Shown: positions 22,847 through 33,029 of the stretch, one piece after another
Position numbering within the stretch: position 1 is the first letter of the stretch
Layout: each line of letters begins with the position of its first letter
Origin: Rhinopithecus roxellana
Lineage: Eukaryota > Chordata > Mammalia > Primates > Cercopithecidae
Length of the DNA: 64,000 nt
Reading direction: 5' to 3'
Assembly: GCF_007565055.1 (NCBI RefSeq)
Contig: NC_044553.1
Location: forward strand, 41,059,916-41,123,915
Notes under the pieces: model-generated
Database searches by the model: none
Told to the model about the DNA's origin: nothing
Seen by the model: only the letters and a program-made list of their open reading frames with translations
Program-made: the position numbers and the translations under genes

Positions 22847-23384
22847 GTATATATTATCATTTCTGTTTTACATATGCAGGAGCCAGGATGCAGTGATGAG
22901 AAGAATTTTCTCCACATCATCCAGGAAGTTTAACTATATTGCTGGTGGAGGCCTTTGTCACAACACCTCCTACTTTTTGTCTTTTTCTTAATTACTTTTA
23001 TCCTCTTGATTAAAAACAAAAAAACAACAAAAAAACTCTTTCAGTGGTTTCTGACTTGAGGAGGAAGGGGCCACCCATTATGAATATTGCTTACCACTGA
23101 GAGCACTCCTTCCCACCCACCCAGAATAAGAAACTATAATGTTTGGAGGGCAATTCTTAGTTCTTAGCTTTATTCCCCTCTGTTCATTTATTTGGGAGAT
23201 TTTAAATGACTTTTCTTTGGTTTCAAAGATATGAGGTTTTTTTTTTTTTTTTTACTTTTCTGCATTCTGGTTCTAGATCCATGAAAAACTACTTTGTAGT
23301 ATTTAATCACAAAGAAATATATAGAATAAAAATATGGTAAAAAGCAGAGAAATAAGGACGTCTCATGATCTACCTACCCAATTT
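22847..23384. other. No gene recognised; T-run at 23236-23252
   Basis: AT-rich sequence that forms the left flank of the full-length LINE-1. Confidence 0.5.
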
Positions 23385-23399
23385 AAGAATTAGTACATT
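23385..23399 (+). repeat. Left target-site duplication of the old LINE-1
   Basis: AAGAATTAGTACATT is repeated at 32620-32634 with one mismatch. It marks the insertion of the whole 9.2-kb composite. Confidence 0.88.
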
Positions 23400-24798
23400 C
23401 TGACCAAGATGGCCAATTTGGAAACAGATACAGTCCATGGTTCTCATGGAGAATGAAAATGGTGAGTTAATTCCGTATCTTCAACTGAGATATCCAGATT
23501 CTTGCACTGGGACTGACTAGGTGGACTACTCAACCCACAGAGAGTGAGGAAAAGTAGGGTGGGGTGATGGCCCACCTGAGAGCAGCTCGGAATCAGAAAA
23601 GCCCCCGCCCTCAGCCAAGACAGGCAGTGAGTATTGTGTGACCCTGGCTAGGAAACCACGCTTTTCCCATGGATCTCTGAAACCCATGGATCAGGAGAGC
23701 CCCTTGTGAGCCCATGCCACAAGGGTTTTGGGTCCAAAGCACAGAGATGTGCGAAGTCTTGGTGGGGTGCAGGGTGGCCACTCCAGCACACACAGAAACC
23801 CAGGAGTTGTTAGGCATATTCTGGCCCTGGGAATTCTGGCAAAGCAGGAGATCTGATTTTATTCCCCTAGGAAGGGGTCTTTATTCAGGGAGTCAAGTGG
23901 CATTGTTCTGCGGGCCCCACTCCCATGGCACCTCACAAGTTAAGACCCATTTGCTTGGAATTCCAGCTGTCTAGGAGCAGCAGGCTGAAGACTGCCTGAG
24001 ACACACCAAGTTCTTGGGGGATAGTCAGCCACCATCTCTGCAATTCCAGTCAGCCGTTGTAGCCTGCTGGCTCTGAGGAGTCTGGGCAGTCCAGAACAGC
24101 AGTCTTCCACAAGGCAGCAGATCATGGCCAGACTGCTTCTTTAAGTGGGACCCTGATCCATCCCTCATCACTGGGTAGGGCCTCCCTGTGGGAATTTCAG
24201 CAACACCAGCCAGGGTTATACAAAGAGATCTCTGATCTCTCCCTAGGGTGGAGCCACTGGGAAGAGGGGCAGTCACTGTATCTGCAGTTCCACTGACTTA
24301 TCTTTCCTGCCTGCTGGCTCTGGAGAATCGGGGTAGTTTGGATGAGGGGTGTTTCCCCTGGCACAGTGCACTTGCTCTGCCAAGAGGCAGTCAGACTACT
24401 TCTTTAAGTGAGTCCCTGGTCCCATTCCTCCTGGCTGGGTGAAACCTCCCAACAGGGGTCTCCAGACACCTACAGGAGCATTCGGACTGGCATCAGATCT
24501 GTGCCCCTCTGGGACAGAGCTCCCAGAGGAAGGAGCAGGCTGCTACCTTTGCTATTTCACAGTCTTCACTGGTGATATCTCCAGATGTGGGAGGGACCAA
24601 GGTGACTAGGGTCTGGAGTGGACCCCTGGCAATCTGCAGCAGCCCTACAGTTGCTAACAGTCAGTGGCCTGTCTGTTAAAGAAAAAAAAAAAAAAAAGAA
24701 AGAAACAGAAATCAACAACAATATCAACAATAAGACCCCCAAAAAACCCGTTCTGAGGTCAGCAACCTCAAAGACCAAAGGAGGATAAGCCCACAAAG
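23400..24798 (+). promoter_or_regulatory. Old LINE-1 5' UTR (ancestral internal promoter region)
   Basis: GC-richer segment typical of LINE-1 5' UTRs, with repeated CTTCTTTAAGTG-type blocks (near 24138 and 24399), ending in an A-rich tract just before ORF1. In intact elements this region carries an internal RNA polymerase II promoter. No evidence of present activity can be read. Confidence 0.75.
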
Positions 24799-25509
24799 AT
24801 GAGAAAGAATCAGTGCAAAAATGATGAAAACTCAAAAAGCCATAGTGCCTCTTCTCCTCTAAGTGACTGCAACACCTCTCCAGCAAGGGCACAAAACTGG
24901 GCTGAGGCTGAGATGGCTGAATTGACAGAAGTAGGCTTCTGAACGTGGGTAATAACAAACTTCAGTGAGCTAAAGGAGCATGTTCTATCCCAAAGCAAAT
25001 AAACGAAAAATCATGATAAAACAGTATCGATGTTGATAACTAGAATAGCCAATTTAGAAAGGAGCATAACTAACCTAATGGAGCTGAAAAACACAAGATG
25101 AGAATTTCACAATGCAATCACAAGTATCAATAGCAGAATAGGCCATGCAGAAGAAAGAATATCAGAGCTTGAAGACTGTCTTTCTGAAAAAAGACAGGTA
25201 GGCAATAATAGAGAAAAAAGAATTAAAAGGAACAAACAAAATCTCCAAGAAATATGGGACTATGTAAAAAGACTGAACCTATGACTAATTGGGGTACATG
25301 AAAGAGACGGATAGGACAGAACCAAGTTACAAATCATACTTTAGGATTTCATACAAGAGATCTTCCCAACCTAGCAAGACAGGACAGCATTCAAATTCAG
25401 GAAATGCAGAGAACCCTAGTAAGATACTCCATGAGAAAGAAGATCAACCTCAAAACACATAATCATCAGATTCTCCAAGGTTGAAATGAAAGAAAAAATG
25501 CTAAAGGCA
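24799..25509 (+). pseudogene. LINE-1 ORF1 5' part (decayed)
   Basis: An ATG at 24799 begins a frame matching the older-type ORF1p N-terminus, with the run SPARAQNW near residue 28 and an in-frame stop soon after. The coiled-coil and RNA-recognition regions follow to 25509 but in shifted or interrupted frames. ORF1p is the LINE-1 RNA-binding chaperone. The frame is interrupted by the nested LINE-1 and resumes at 27671. The decay makes it a fossil. Confidence 0.8.
25493..25509 (+). repeat. Left target-site duplication of the younger LINE-1
   Basis: AAAAAATGCTAAAGGCA, matched with one change at 27665-27681. It begins with A's, as the LINE-1 endonuclease site requires for a plus-strand insertion. 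Confidence 0.88.
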
Positions 25510-25639
25510 AGGAATCCAACTTACAAGGGATGTAAAGGACCTCTTCAAAGAGAACTACAAACCACTGCTCAGTGAAATAAAAGAGGACACAAACAAACGG
25601 AAGAACATACCATGCTCATGGATAGGAAGAATCAATATC

Positions 25640-26428
25640 GTGAAAATGGCCATACTGCCCAAGGTAATTTATAGATTCAATGCCATCCCCATCAAGCTAC
25701 CAATGAGTTTCTTCACAGAATTGGAAAAAACTGCTTTAAAGTTCATATGGAACCAAAAAAGAGCCCGCATTTCCAAGACAATCCTAAGTCAAAAGAACAA
25801 AGCTGGAGGCATCATGCTACCTGACTTCAAACTATACTACAAGGCTACAGTAACCAAAACAGCATGGTACTGGTACCAAAACAGAGATATAGACCAATGG
25901 AACAGAACAGAGTCCTCAGAAATAATACCACACATCTACAGCCATCTGATCTTTGATAAACCTGAGAAAAACAAGAAAGGGGGAAATGATTCCCTATTTA
26001 ATAAATGGTGCTGGGAAAATTGGCTAGCCATAAGTAGAAAGCTGAAACTGGATCCTTTCCTTACTCCTTATACGAAAATTAATTCAAGATGGATTAGAGA
26101 CTTAAATGTTAGACCTAATATCATAAAAACCCTAGAAGAAAACCTAGGGAATACAATTCAGGACATAAGCATGGTCAAGGACTTCATGTCTAAAACACCA
26201 AAAGCAATGGCAACAAAAGCCAAAATTGACAAATGGGATCTAATTAAACTAAAGAGCTTCTGCACAGCAAAAGAAACTACCATCAGAGTGAACAGGCAAC
26301 CTACAGAATGGGAGAAAATTTTTGCAATCTACTCATCTGACAGAGGGCAAATATCCAGAATCTACAAAGAACTCAAACAAATTTACAAGAAAAAAACAAC
26401 CCCATCAAAAAGTGGGCAAAGGATATGA
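25640..26428 (+). pseudogene. LINE-1 ORF2 C-terminal fragment
   Basis: An open frame of 262 codons encodes the ORF2p region after the reverse-transcriptase core, including the conserved PKVIYRFNAIPIKLP and LPDFKLYYKATVTKT blocks. It lacks endonuclease and RT active sites because the element is 5'-truncated. The frame shifts and stops at 26428 although related ORF2 sequence continues in other frames to 27028, where the usual ORF2 C-terminus lies. No function is expected. Confidence 0.92.
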
Positions 26429-27085
26429 ACAGACATTTCTCAAAAGAACACATTCATACAGCCAACAGACACATGAAAAAATGCTCAGCATCACTGGCCA
26501 TCAGAGAAATGCAAATCAAAACCAGCAATGAGATACCATCTCACACCAGTTAGAATGGCAATCATTAAAAAGTCAGGAAACAACAGGTGCTGGAGAGGAT
26601 GTGGAGAAATAGGGACACTTTTACACTGTTGGTGGGATTGTAAACTAGTTCAACCATTATGGAAAACAGTATGGTGATTCCTCAAGGATCTAGAACTAGA
26701 AGTACCATACGACCCAGTCATCCCATTACTGGGTATATACCCAAAGGATTACAAATCATGCTGCTATAAAGACACATGCACACATATGTTCATTGCAGCA
26801 CTATTCACAATAGCAAAGACTTGGAATCAACCCACATGTCCATCAGTGACAGACTGGATTAAGAAAATGTGGCACATATACACCATGGAATACTATGCAG
26901 CCATAAAAAAGGATGAGTTTGTGTCCTTTGTAGGGACATGGATGCAGCTGGAAACCATCATTCTCAGCAAATTATCACAAGAACAGAAAACCAAACACCG
27001 CATGTACTCACTCATAGGTGGGAACTGAACAATGAGATCACCTGGACTCGGGAAGGGGAACATCACACATCGGGGCCTATCATGG

Positions 27086-27107
27086 GGAGGGGGGAGGGGG
27101 AAGGGAT
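27086..27107 (+). repeat. G-rich polypurine tract of LINE-1 3' UTR
   Basis: Four runs of G separated by single or double A, matching the G-quadruplex-forming tract known in primate LINE-1 3' UTRs. Confidence 0.75.
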
Positions 27108-27260
27108 TGCATTGGGAGTTATACCTGATGTAAATGATGAGTTGATGGGTGCCTACGAGTTGATGGGTGCAGCACACCAACATGGCACAAGTATACATAT
27201 GTAACAAACCTGCACATTATGCACATGTACCCTAGAACTTAAAGTATAATAATAAAAAAA

Positions 27261-27656
27261 GAAAATGTGTGGGAGTAAAAGCCAAGCTCTTACTTAACAG
27301 AGTGCCTGGTGTGCAGTAAACATGAATTATCTTCCTCCTTCTCTATCCTTATGCCTGCTGCACTGACCCCAGGATCCACAGAGGAGGGTGACAAAAAGTG
27401 TCACAGCAGATAGCTCATGAATTGCATCCTTTTCATTAGTTAGCTAAAAACTCTTTCCACTCTTGTCTTCTTCCCTTTGCATTTTTTTTTCTCCAACAGG
27501 AAACCCACTGTTTTTTTGTTTCTCTACCAAAATGTGTCAGGTTGCCTTCCTTTAGGGCTAGGCCAGCAGGCTCTATGATGGGATCTAGTTTTTCTCATTG
27601 TATTAGTTTTCCCTTGTTTGAATGAAGAAAGTGATTATAAACCTGGATTACTGTTC
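27261..27656 (+). mobile_element. Probable 3'-transduced segment carried by the younger LINE-1
   Basis: About 395 bases without LINE-1 similarity lie between the LINE-1 3' end and a 14-A tail at 27657-27670, and inside the target duplications. A TATAAA variant signal sits at 27636-27641, 16 bases before the tail. This is the layout of LINE-1 read-through and transduction of source-locus flank. The piece includes a short MIR/L2-tail-like string near 27293-27325, consistent with ordinary genomic flank. Confidence 0.8.
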
Positions 27657-27664
27657 AAAAAAAA

Positions 27665-27681
27665 AAAAAATGTTAAAGGCA
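27665..27681 (+). repeat. Right target-site duplication of the younger LINE-1
   Basis: AAAAAATGTTAAAGGCA, the partner of 25493-25509. The old ORF1 continues directly from it. Confidence 0.88.
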
Positions 27682-27995
27682 GCAAGAGAGAAAGGCCAGG
27701 TCACCTACAAAGGGAAACCCATCAGACTAACAGTGGACCTCTCAGTGAAAACCCTACAAGCCAGAAGAGAGTGGGGGCCAATATTCAACAGTCTTAGGGA
27801 AGAGAATTTCTAACCCAGAATTTTATATCTGGCCAAACAGCATCATAAGTGAAGGAGAAATATGATCCTTTCAGATAAGCAAATGCTGAAGGAATTTGTC
27901 ACCACTGGGTCTGTCTTGTGAGAGCTCCTGAAGGAAGCACTAAATATGAAAAGGAAAAACCATTACCAGCCACTACAAAAACACACTGAAGTACA
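27671..27995 (+). pseudogene. LINE-1 ORF1 3' part (decayed)
   Basis: A 63-codon open stretch (to 27813) encodes the ORF1p C-terminal domain region, including GKPIRLTVDLS and LQARREWGPIFNSL. The rest runs to about 27995 with stops. It directly continues the ORF1 5' part at 25509, once the nested insertion is discounted. Confidence 0.85.
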
Positions 27996-28059
27996 CAGAC
28001 CAGTGATACTGTGAAGAAACCACATAAACAAGTCTGAAAAATAACCTGCTAGGATGATA

Positions 28060-29848
28060 ATGACAGGATCAAATTCACATGTAACACTATTAATCTTAAA
28101 TGTAAATGGACTAAATATCCTAATTAAACATTACAGAATAGCAAGCTGGATTAAGAGCCAGGACCCATTGGTATGCTGTCTTCAAGAAACCCATTTCATG
28201 TGCAAAGACCCACATAATAAAGGGATGCAGGAAAATTTACCCAGCAAATGGAAAGCAGAAGAAAAAGGAGTCACAATCCTAGTTTCTGACAAAACAGACT
28301 TAAACCAATAAAGATCAAAAAAGACAAAGAAGGGCATTACATAATGGTAAAGGGCTCAATTCAGCAAGAACAGCTAACTATCCTAAGTAAATAAGGACCC
28401 AATAAAGGAGCACCCAGATTCATAAAGCAAGTTCTTAGAGACCTACAAAGAGACTTAGACTCCCACATAATAACACCCCACTGACAATACCAGACAGATC
28501 ATTGAGACAGAAAATTAACAAAGATATTCAGGACCTGAACTGAACTCTGGATCAAGCAGACATGATAAATATCTGCAGAGCTGTCCACCCCCAAACAACA
28601 AAATATACATTCTTCTCTTGGCCAAATGGCACTTACTCCAAAATTGGTCACGTAATCAGAAGTAAAACACTCCTCAGCAAATGCAAAAGAACTGAAATCA
28701 TAACAATCCCTCAGACCACAGCACAATCAAAATAGAACTCCAAATTAAGAAATTCACTCAAAACCACAAAACTACATGGAAATTGAGCAATCTGCTCCTG
28801 AAGGACTCCTGGGAAAATAATGAAATTAAGGTAGAAATCAAGAAGTTTATTTAAACTAATGAGAACAAAGAGACAATGTACCAGTATCTCTGGGATACAA
28901 CTAAAGCACTGTTAAGAAGGAAATTTATAGCACTAAATGCCCACATCAAAAAGCTAGAAAGATCTCAAATCAATAACCTAACATCTTAACTAAAAGAACC
29001 AGGGAACCAAGAGCAAACAAACCTCAAAGCTAGCAGAAGATGAGAAATAATCAGGATCAGAGTGATACTGGAGGAGATAGAGCCAAGAAAAACCCTTAAA
29101 AATCAGTGAATCCAGGAGCTGGGTTTTTTGCAAAAAATGAGAAAAAAGACCACTAGATAGACTGAAAAGGAAAAAAGAGAAGAATCAAGTAGGTACAATC
29201 AGATACAAGGCGGATATCACCAGTGACCCCACAGAAATACAAACAACCATCAGAGAACACTATAAACACCTGTATGTACCAACACTAGAAAATCTAAAAT
29301 AAATGGATAAATTCCTGGACACATACACCCTCTCAAGACTGAACCAAGAAGAATTTGAATTCCTGAATAGACCAGTGATGAGTTCTGAAATTGAGGCAGT
29401 AATAAATATTCTACCAACCAAAAAAAACCCAGGACCAGATGGATTTACAGTTGAATTCTACCAGAGGTACATAGAAGAGCCAGTACCATTTCTACTGCAA
29501 CTATTCCAAAAATTGGAAAATGAAGCACTCCTCCCTAACTCATTTTATGATGCCAGCATCATCCTGACACCAAAACCTGGAAGAGATACAACAGAAAAAG
29601 AAAACTTCAGGCCAGTATCCCTGACAAACATTGATGCAAAAATCCTCAACAAAATACTAGCAAACCGAATTCAGCAGCACATCAAACAGCTTATCCACCA
29701 CAATCAAGTTGGCTTCATCCCTGGAATGCAAGGTTGGTTCAACATATGCAAATTAATAAAGATAATTCATCACATAAACAGAACTAACAACAAAAACCAC
29801 ATAATTATCTCAATAGATGCAGAAAAGACCTTCAATAAAATTTGTCAT
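28060..29848 (+). pseudogene. LINE-1 ORF2 first part: endonuclease and N-terminal RT (decayed)
   Basis: ORF2p is the LINE-1 endonuclease and reverse transcriptase. The endonuclease N-terminus is seen at 28060-28311, with NVNGLN and CCLQETH, the segments that carry two catalytic residues. Stops follow. A 203-codon open stretch from 29303 carries the RT fingers and palm region, with KKNPGPDGF, FRPVSLTN and NRIQQHIK. The frame breaks at the LTR insertion at 29849 and continues at 30319. Multiple stops make it inactive. Confidence 0.9.
29844..29848 (+). repeat. 5-bp target duplication left of the nested LTR
   Basis: GTCAT, repeated at 30314-30318. Joining the LINE-1 sequence across one copy restores an alignment typical of ORF2 at this point. 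Confidence 0.65.
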
Positions 29849-30313
29849 TGTAAGGTCAGCCAAGAGAAAGGACGAGAGAGAGAGAGACCCAAGTTCAGGC
29901 AAGCCTTTATTTAACCTGCTGGCTCCTCCATTACAGATAGGGGAGACAGCCCTGAGCTTACAAGATGAGGGGTTTATACTGGGGAGAGAGATCCTGGGGT
30001 CATTTTTGGTGAACTTTGCCATATGTCACCTTGCGATGTTTATGGTAGCAGCTAGATGAAGGAACTTACAGGATGGATTAGGTAAAGTTTGTTTATGCTT
30101 CCCACCATCTCCCTCTGTGTGATCTGGATGGTTTGTAATTGGGGTTTGTTTATTGTAGCAGGACTTGATAGGTAAAGTCTGTTGGCTTCACCATGGCACT
30201 TAGATAAGGGCTTAAAATGTAAAAAGTTTTGGGGGAAGGTTGGGCAGCATGGAGAGGTTTGGGGGGAGTGTTGGCAGTACCAAGAAGCTTTTTGGGGTGG
30301 TTTGTCCCATAAA
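29849..30313 (-). mobile_element. Solitary ERV1-like LTR inserted in LINE-1 ORF2
   Basis: A 465-bp block interrupts ORF2 exactly. On the minus strand it has a TATA-like GTATAAA (about 29970), an AATAAA signal (TTTATT at 29908-29913 on plus), a CT-rich tail with a TCTC repeat and a terminal CA. The opposite end reads TTTATGGG rather than starting with TG, so its exact edge is uncertain. The family is not identified. Confidence 0.68.
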
Positions 30314-30318
30314 GTCAT

Positions 30319-32395
30319 CCGTTTATGTTAAAAACCCTGAATGAACTAGGTATTGAAGGACCATGCCTCAAAATAGTAAGAGCTATATATGACAAATGCA
30401 CAGCCAATATTAAACTGAATAGGGAAAAGTTGGAAGCATTCCCCTTGAAAATCGGGACAAGATAAGGATGCCTTCTCTCACCATTCCTATGCAACATAGT
30501 GTAGGATGTTCTGGCTAGGGTCAGCAAGAGAAAGAAATAAAGGGTATTCAAAAGAAAATAGAAGAAGTCAAATTATCTTGGTTTGCAGATGACATGATCC
30601 TCTATCTAGAAAACTCTTTGTCTCAGCCTAAAAGCTTCTTAAGCTGATAGACAACTTCAGCAAAATTTCAGGATATGAAATCGAAGTGCAGAGATCATTA
30701 GCATTCCTATACACCAACAACAGACAAGCAGAGAGCCAAATCATGAATGAACTCCCATTCACAATTGCCACGAAGACAATACAATGTCTTGGAATACAGT
30801 TAACAAGGAAGTGAAGGTCCTATTCAAGAAGAACTACAAACCACTGCTCAAGGAAATCAGAACACAAAAAAATGGAAAAACATTCCATGCTCATGTACAG
30901 AAAGAATATCATGAAAATGGCCATACTTGTCAAAGTAATTTATCAATGCTATTCCTATTAAACTACCAGTGCCATTTTTGACAGAATTAGAAAAAAAAAT
31001 CCATTTTAAAATTCATATGGAGTAAGAGCCCATATAGCCAAGACAATTGTAAACAGGAACAGCAAAGCTATAAGTATCATGCTACCCGACTTCAAACTAT
31101 ACTACAAGGCTACAGTAACCAAGACACCATTGTACTGGTACAAAACAGATACATAGACCAACGGGACTGAATAGAGAACTCAGAAATAAGGCCACCCTCC
31201 TACAACCATCTAATCTTTGACAAACCTGGCAAAAGCAATGAGAAAATGATCCCCTATTTAATAAATGGTTCTGGGAGAACTGGTTAGCCATATGCAGAAG
31301 ATTGAAACTGGACTCCCTCCTTACATCATATACAAAAATGAAGATGGATTAAAGACTTAAATGTAAAACCCAAAACTATAAAAACCATAGAAGAAAAGCT
31401 AGGTAATACCACTCTGGACATAGGCATGGGTAAAGATTTCATGACGAAAATGCCAAAAGCAATGGCAAAAAAAGCAAAAATTGACAAATGGGATCTAATT
31501 AAACTAGAGTGTCTGCAAGCAAAAGAAACTGTCATCAGAGTGAACAGACAACCTACAGAATGGGAGAAAATTTGTGCAATCTATCCATCTGACAAAGATC
31601 TAATATCCAAGGTCTACAAGGAACTTACAAAAAATTACAAGAAAAAAACAATCCTATTAAAAATTAGACAAAGGACTTTTGGAAGAAAATTTGTGTAATC
31701 TATCCATCTGACAAAAGTCTAATATCCAAGGTGTACAGGGAACTTAAACAAAAAATTATAATAAAAATACAACCCCATTATAAAGTAGGCAAAGGACATG
31801 AGCAGACATCTCCCAAAAGAGGACATTCATGGGGCCAAACATGAAAAAAAGCTCAACATCTCTGATTATTAAAGAAATGCAAATCAAAACCAAAATGAGA
31901 TGCCATCTTATGCCAGACAGAATCGTGGTTATTAAAAAGTCAAGAAACAACAGATGCTGACGAGGTTGCTGAGAAAAAGGAACACTTTTACATTGTTGGA
32001 GGGAGTGTAAATTAGTTCAACATTGTGGAAGACAGTGTGGCAACACCTTAAAGACCTAGAACAAGAAATGCCATTTGACCTAGCAATTCCATTACTGAGT
32101 ATATACCCAAAGGAATATAAATTATTCTATTATAAAGATACATACACAGGTATGTTCATGGCAGCACTAGTCACAATAGCAAAGACATGGAATCAATCCA
32201 AATGCCCATCAATGGTAGATTGAATAAAGAAAATGTGGTACATATACAACATAGAATACTATGCACCATTAAAAGGAGTGAGATCATGTCCTTTGCAGGG
32301 ATATGGTTGGAGCTAGAAGCTGTTGTCCTCAGCAAGCTACTGCAGGAATAGAAAACCAAATACCACATGTTCTCATTTATAAGTAGGAGCTAAAT
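30319..32395 (+). pseudogene. LINE-1 ORF2 second part: RT palm and C-terminal region (decayed)
   Basis: It continues ORF2 after the LTR. The RT catalytic FADD box is encoded at 30582-30593, just after a frame break. The later C-terminal region is recognisable in scattered open stretches (30784-30981, 31426-31698, 32023-32223). A tandem duplication of about 119 bp lies at 31562-31800. Stops and frameshifts are frequent. The usual ORF2 end lies near 32395. Confidence 0.9.
31562..31800 (+). repeat. Tandem duplication inside LINE-1 ORF2
   Basis: The block starting GGAGAAAATTTGTGCAATC (31562-31680) is repeated from 31681 with a period of about 119 bp and noticeable divergence. LINE-1 ORF2 normally has one copy here. 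Confidence 0.85.
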
Positions 32396-32619
32396 GATGA
32401 GAAAATATGGACACGTGGGGAAACCACATACACTGGGGCCTGTTGGTGGGGGTGAGGGGGGAGAGAGCATCAGGAAGAATAGCTAGTAGATGCTGGGCTT
32501 AATACCTATGTGATGGGATGATCTTTGCAGCAAACCACCATAGCACTTGTTTACCTATGTAAAAAACCTGCACATCCTGTACATGTACCTTGGAATTTAA
32601 AATAAAAGTTGAAAATAAA
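32396..32619 (+). other. Old LINE-1 3' UTR
   Basis: Short 3' UTR with GGGGCCTGTTGGTGGGGGTGA, then the CTGCACATCCTGTACATGTAC block and an AAAATAAAAGTTGAAAATAAAA end. This form differs from L1PA and resembles the older L1PB/L1MA type; the copy at 56655-56977 shares it. Confidence 0.85.
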
Positions 32620-32634
32620 AAGAATTAGTTCATT
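32620..32634 (+). repeat. Right target-site duplication of the old LINE-1
   Basis: AAGAATTAGTTCATT, partner of 23385-23399 with one mismatch. Confidence 0.88.
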
Positions 32635-32727
32635 ACCAAGGCATTTGAATCTGTGTGACTCATTGTTATGCCTATTTTCTAGGTAACAATTATCCTGAAA
32701 TATTTTTCTGTTTGTTCGTTTCTGCTT

Positions 32728-33006
32728 TCGAGACAGTCTCACTCTGTCACTCAGGCTGGAGTGCAGTGGCACAATCTCGGCTCAGTGCAACTTCCAACTC
32801 CTGGTTCAAGCAATTCTTGTGCTTCAGCCTTCCAAGTAGCTGAGATTACAGGAATATGCCAGCACGCCTGGCTCATTTTTGTATTTTTAGTAGAGACGGG
32901 GATTCACCATGTTGCCCAGGCTGGCCTCAAGCTCCTGGCCTCAGGTGATCCACCTGCCTTGGTCTCCCAAAGTGCTGGGATTACAGGCATGAGCCATTGT
33001 GCCCAG
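32728..33006 (-). mobile_element. AluS/J-like SINE
   Basis: Minus-strand Alu from CGAGACAGTCTCACTCTG to GAGCCATTGTGCCCAG. The tail is a degraded T-rich tract. Many substitutions suggest an older copy. Confidence 0.92.
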
Positions 33007-33029
33007 AAGTTTTTGCTTGACGTCTTAAT

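Larger units (their letters stand above)
25510..27260 (+). mobile_element. Younger 5'-truncated LINE-1 (L1PA-type) nested in the old LINE-1
   Basis: Starts abruptly within ORF2 and runs through the ORF2 C-terminal region and the 3' UTR, with the GGTGCAGCACACCAACATGG block and an AATAAA-containing end. The 3' UTR has a small duplication of GAGTTGATGGGTGC (about 27139 and 27160), shared in diverged form with the copy at 53005-53849. It is much closer to the L1PA type than its host. It is followed by 0.4 kb of non-L1 DNA and a second poly-A. Confidence 0.93.
23400..32619 (+). mobile_element. Full-length old primate LINE-1 (L1PB/L1MA-like) with nested insertions
   Basis: It begins with CTGACCAAGATGGCC, like a LINE-1 5' UTR start, and contains 5' UTR, ORF1, ORF2 and 3' UTR in order, ending in an A-rich tail next to a 15-bp target duplication. 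Two later insertions, each with its own duplication, interrupt it at 25510-27664 and 29849-30313. Removing these and one copy of each duplication leaves about 6.58 kb, the size expected of a complete LINE-1. Many stops and frameshifts show it is inactive. The subfamily is inferred from the 3' UTR form. Confidence 0.9.

Noticed and set aside
24138..24420. GC-richer region considered as a CpG island or gene promoter
   Set aside because: It lies in the 5' UTR of the old LINE-1 and has few CpGs.
25640..26428. A 262-codon open frame that might be called a gene
   Set aside because: It is the C-terminal part of LINE-1 ORF2 in a truncated insertion, with target duplications around it.
29303..29914. 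A 203-codon reverse-transcriptase-like frame
   Set aside because: It is decayed LINE-1 ORF2, and its last 20 or so codons read into the inserted LTR.
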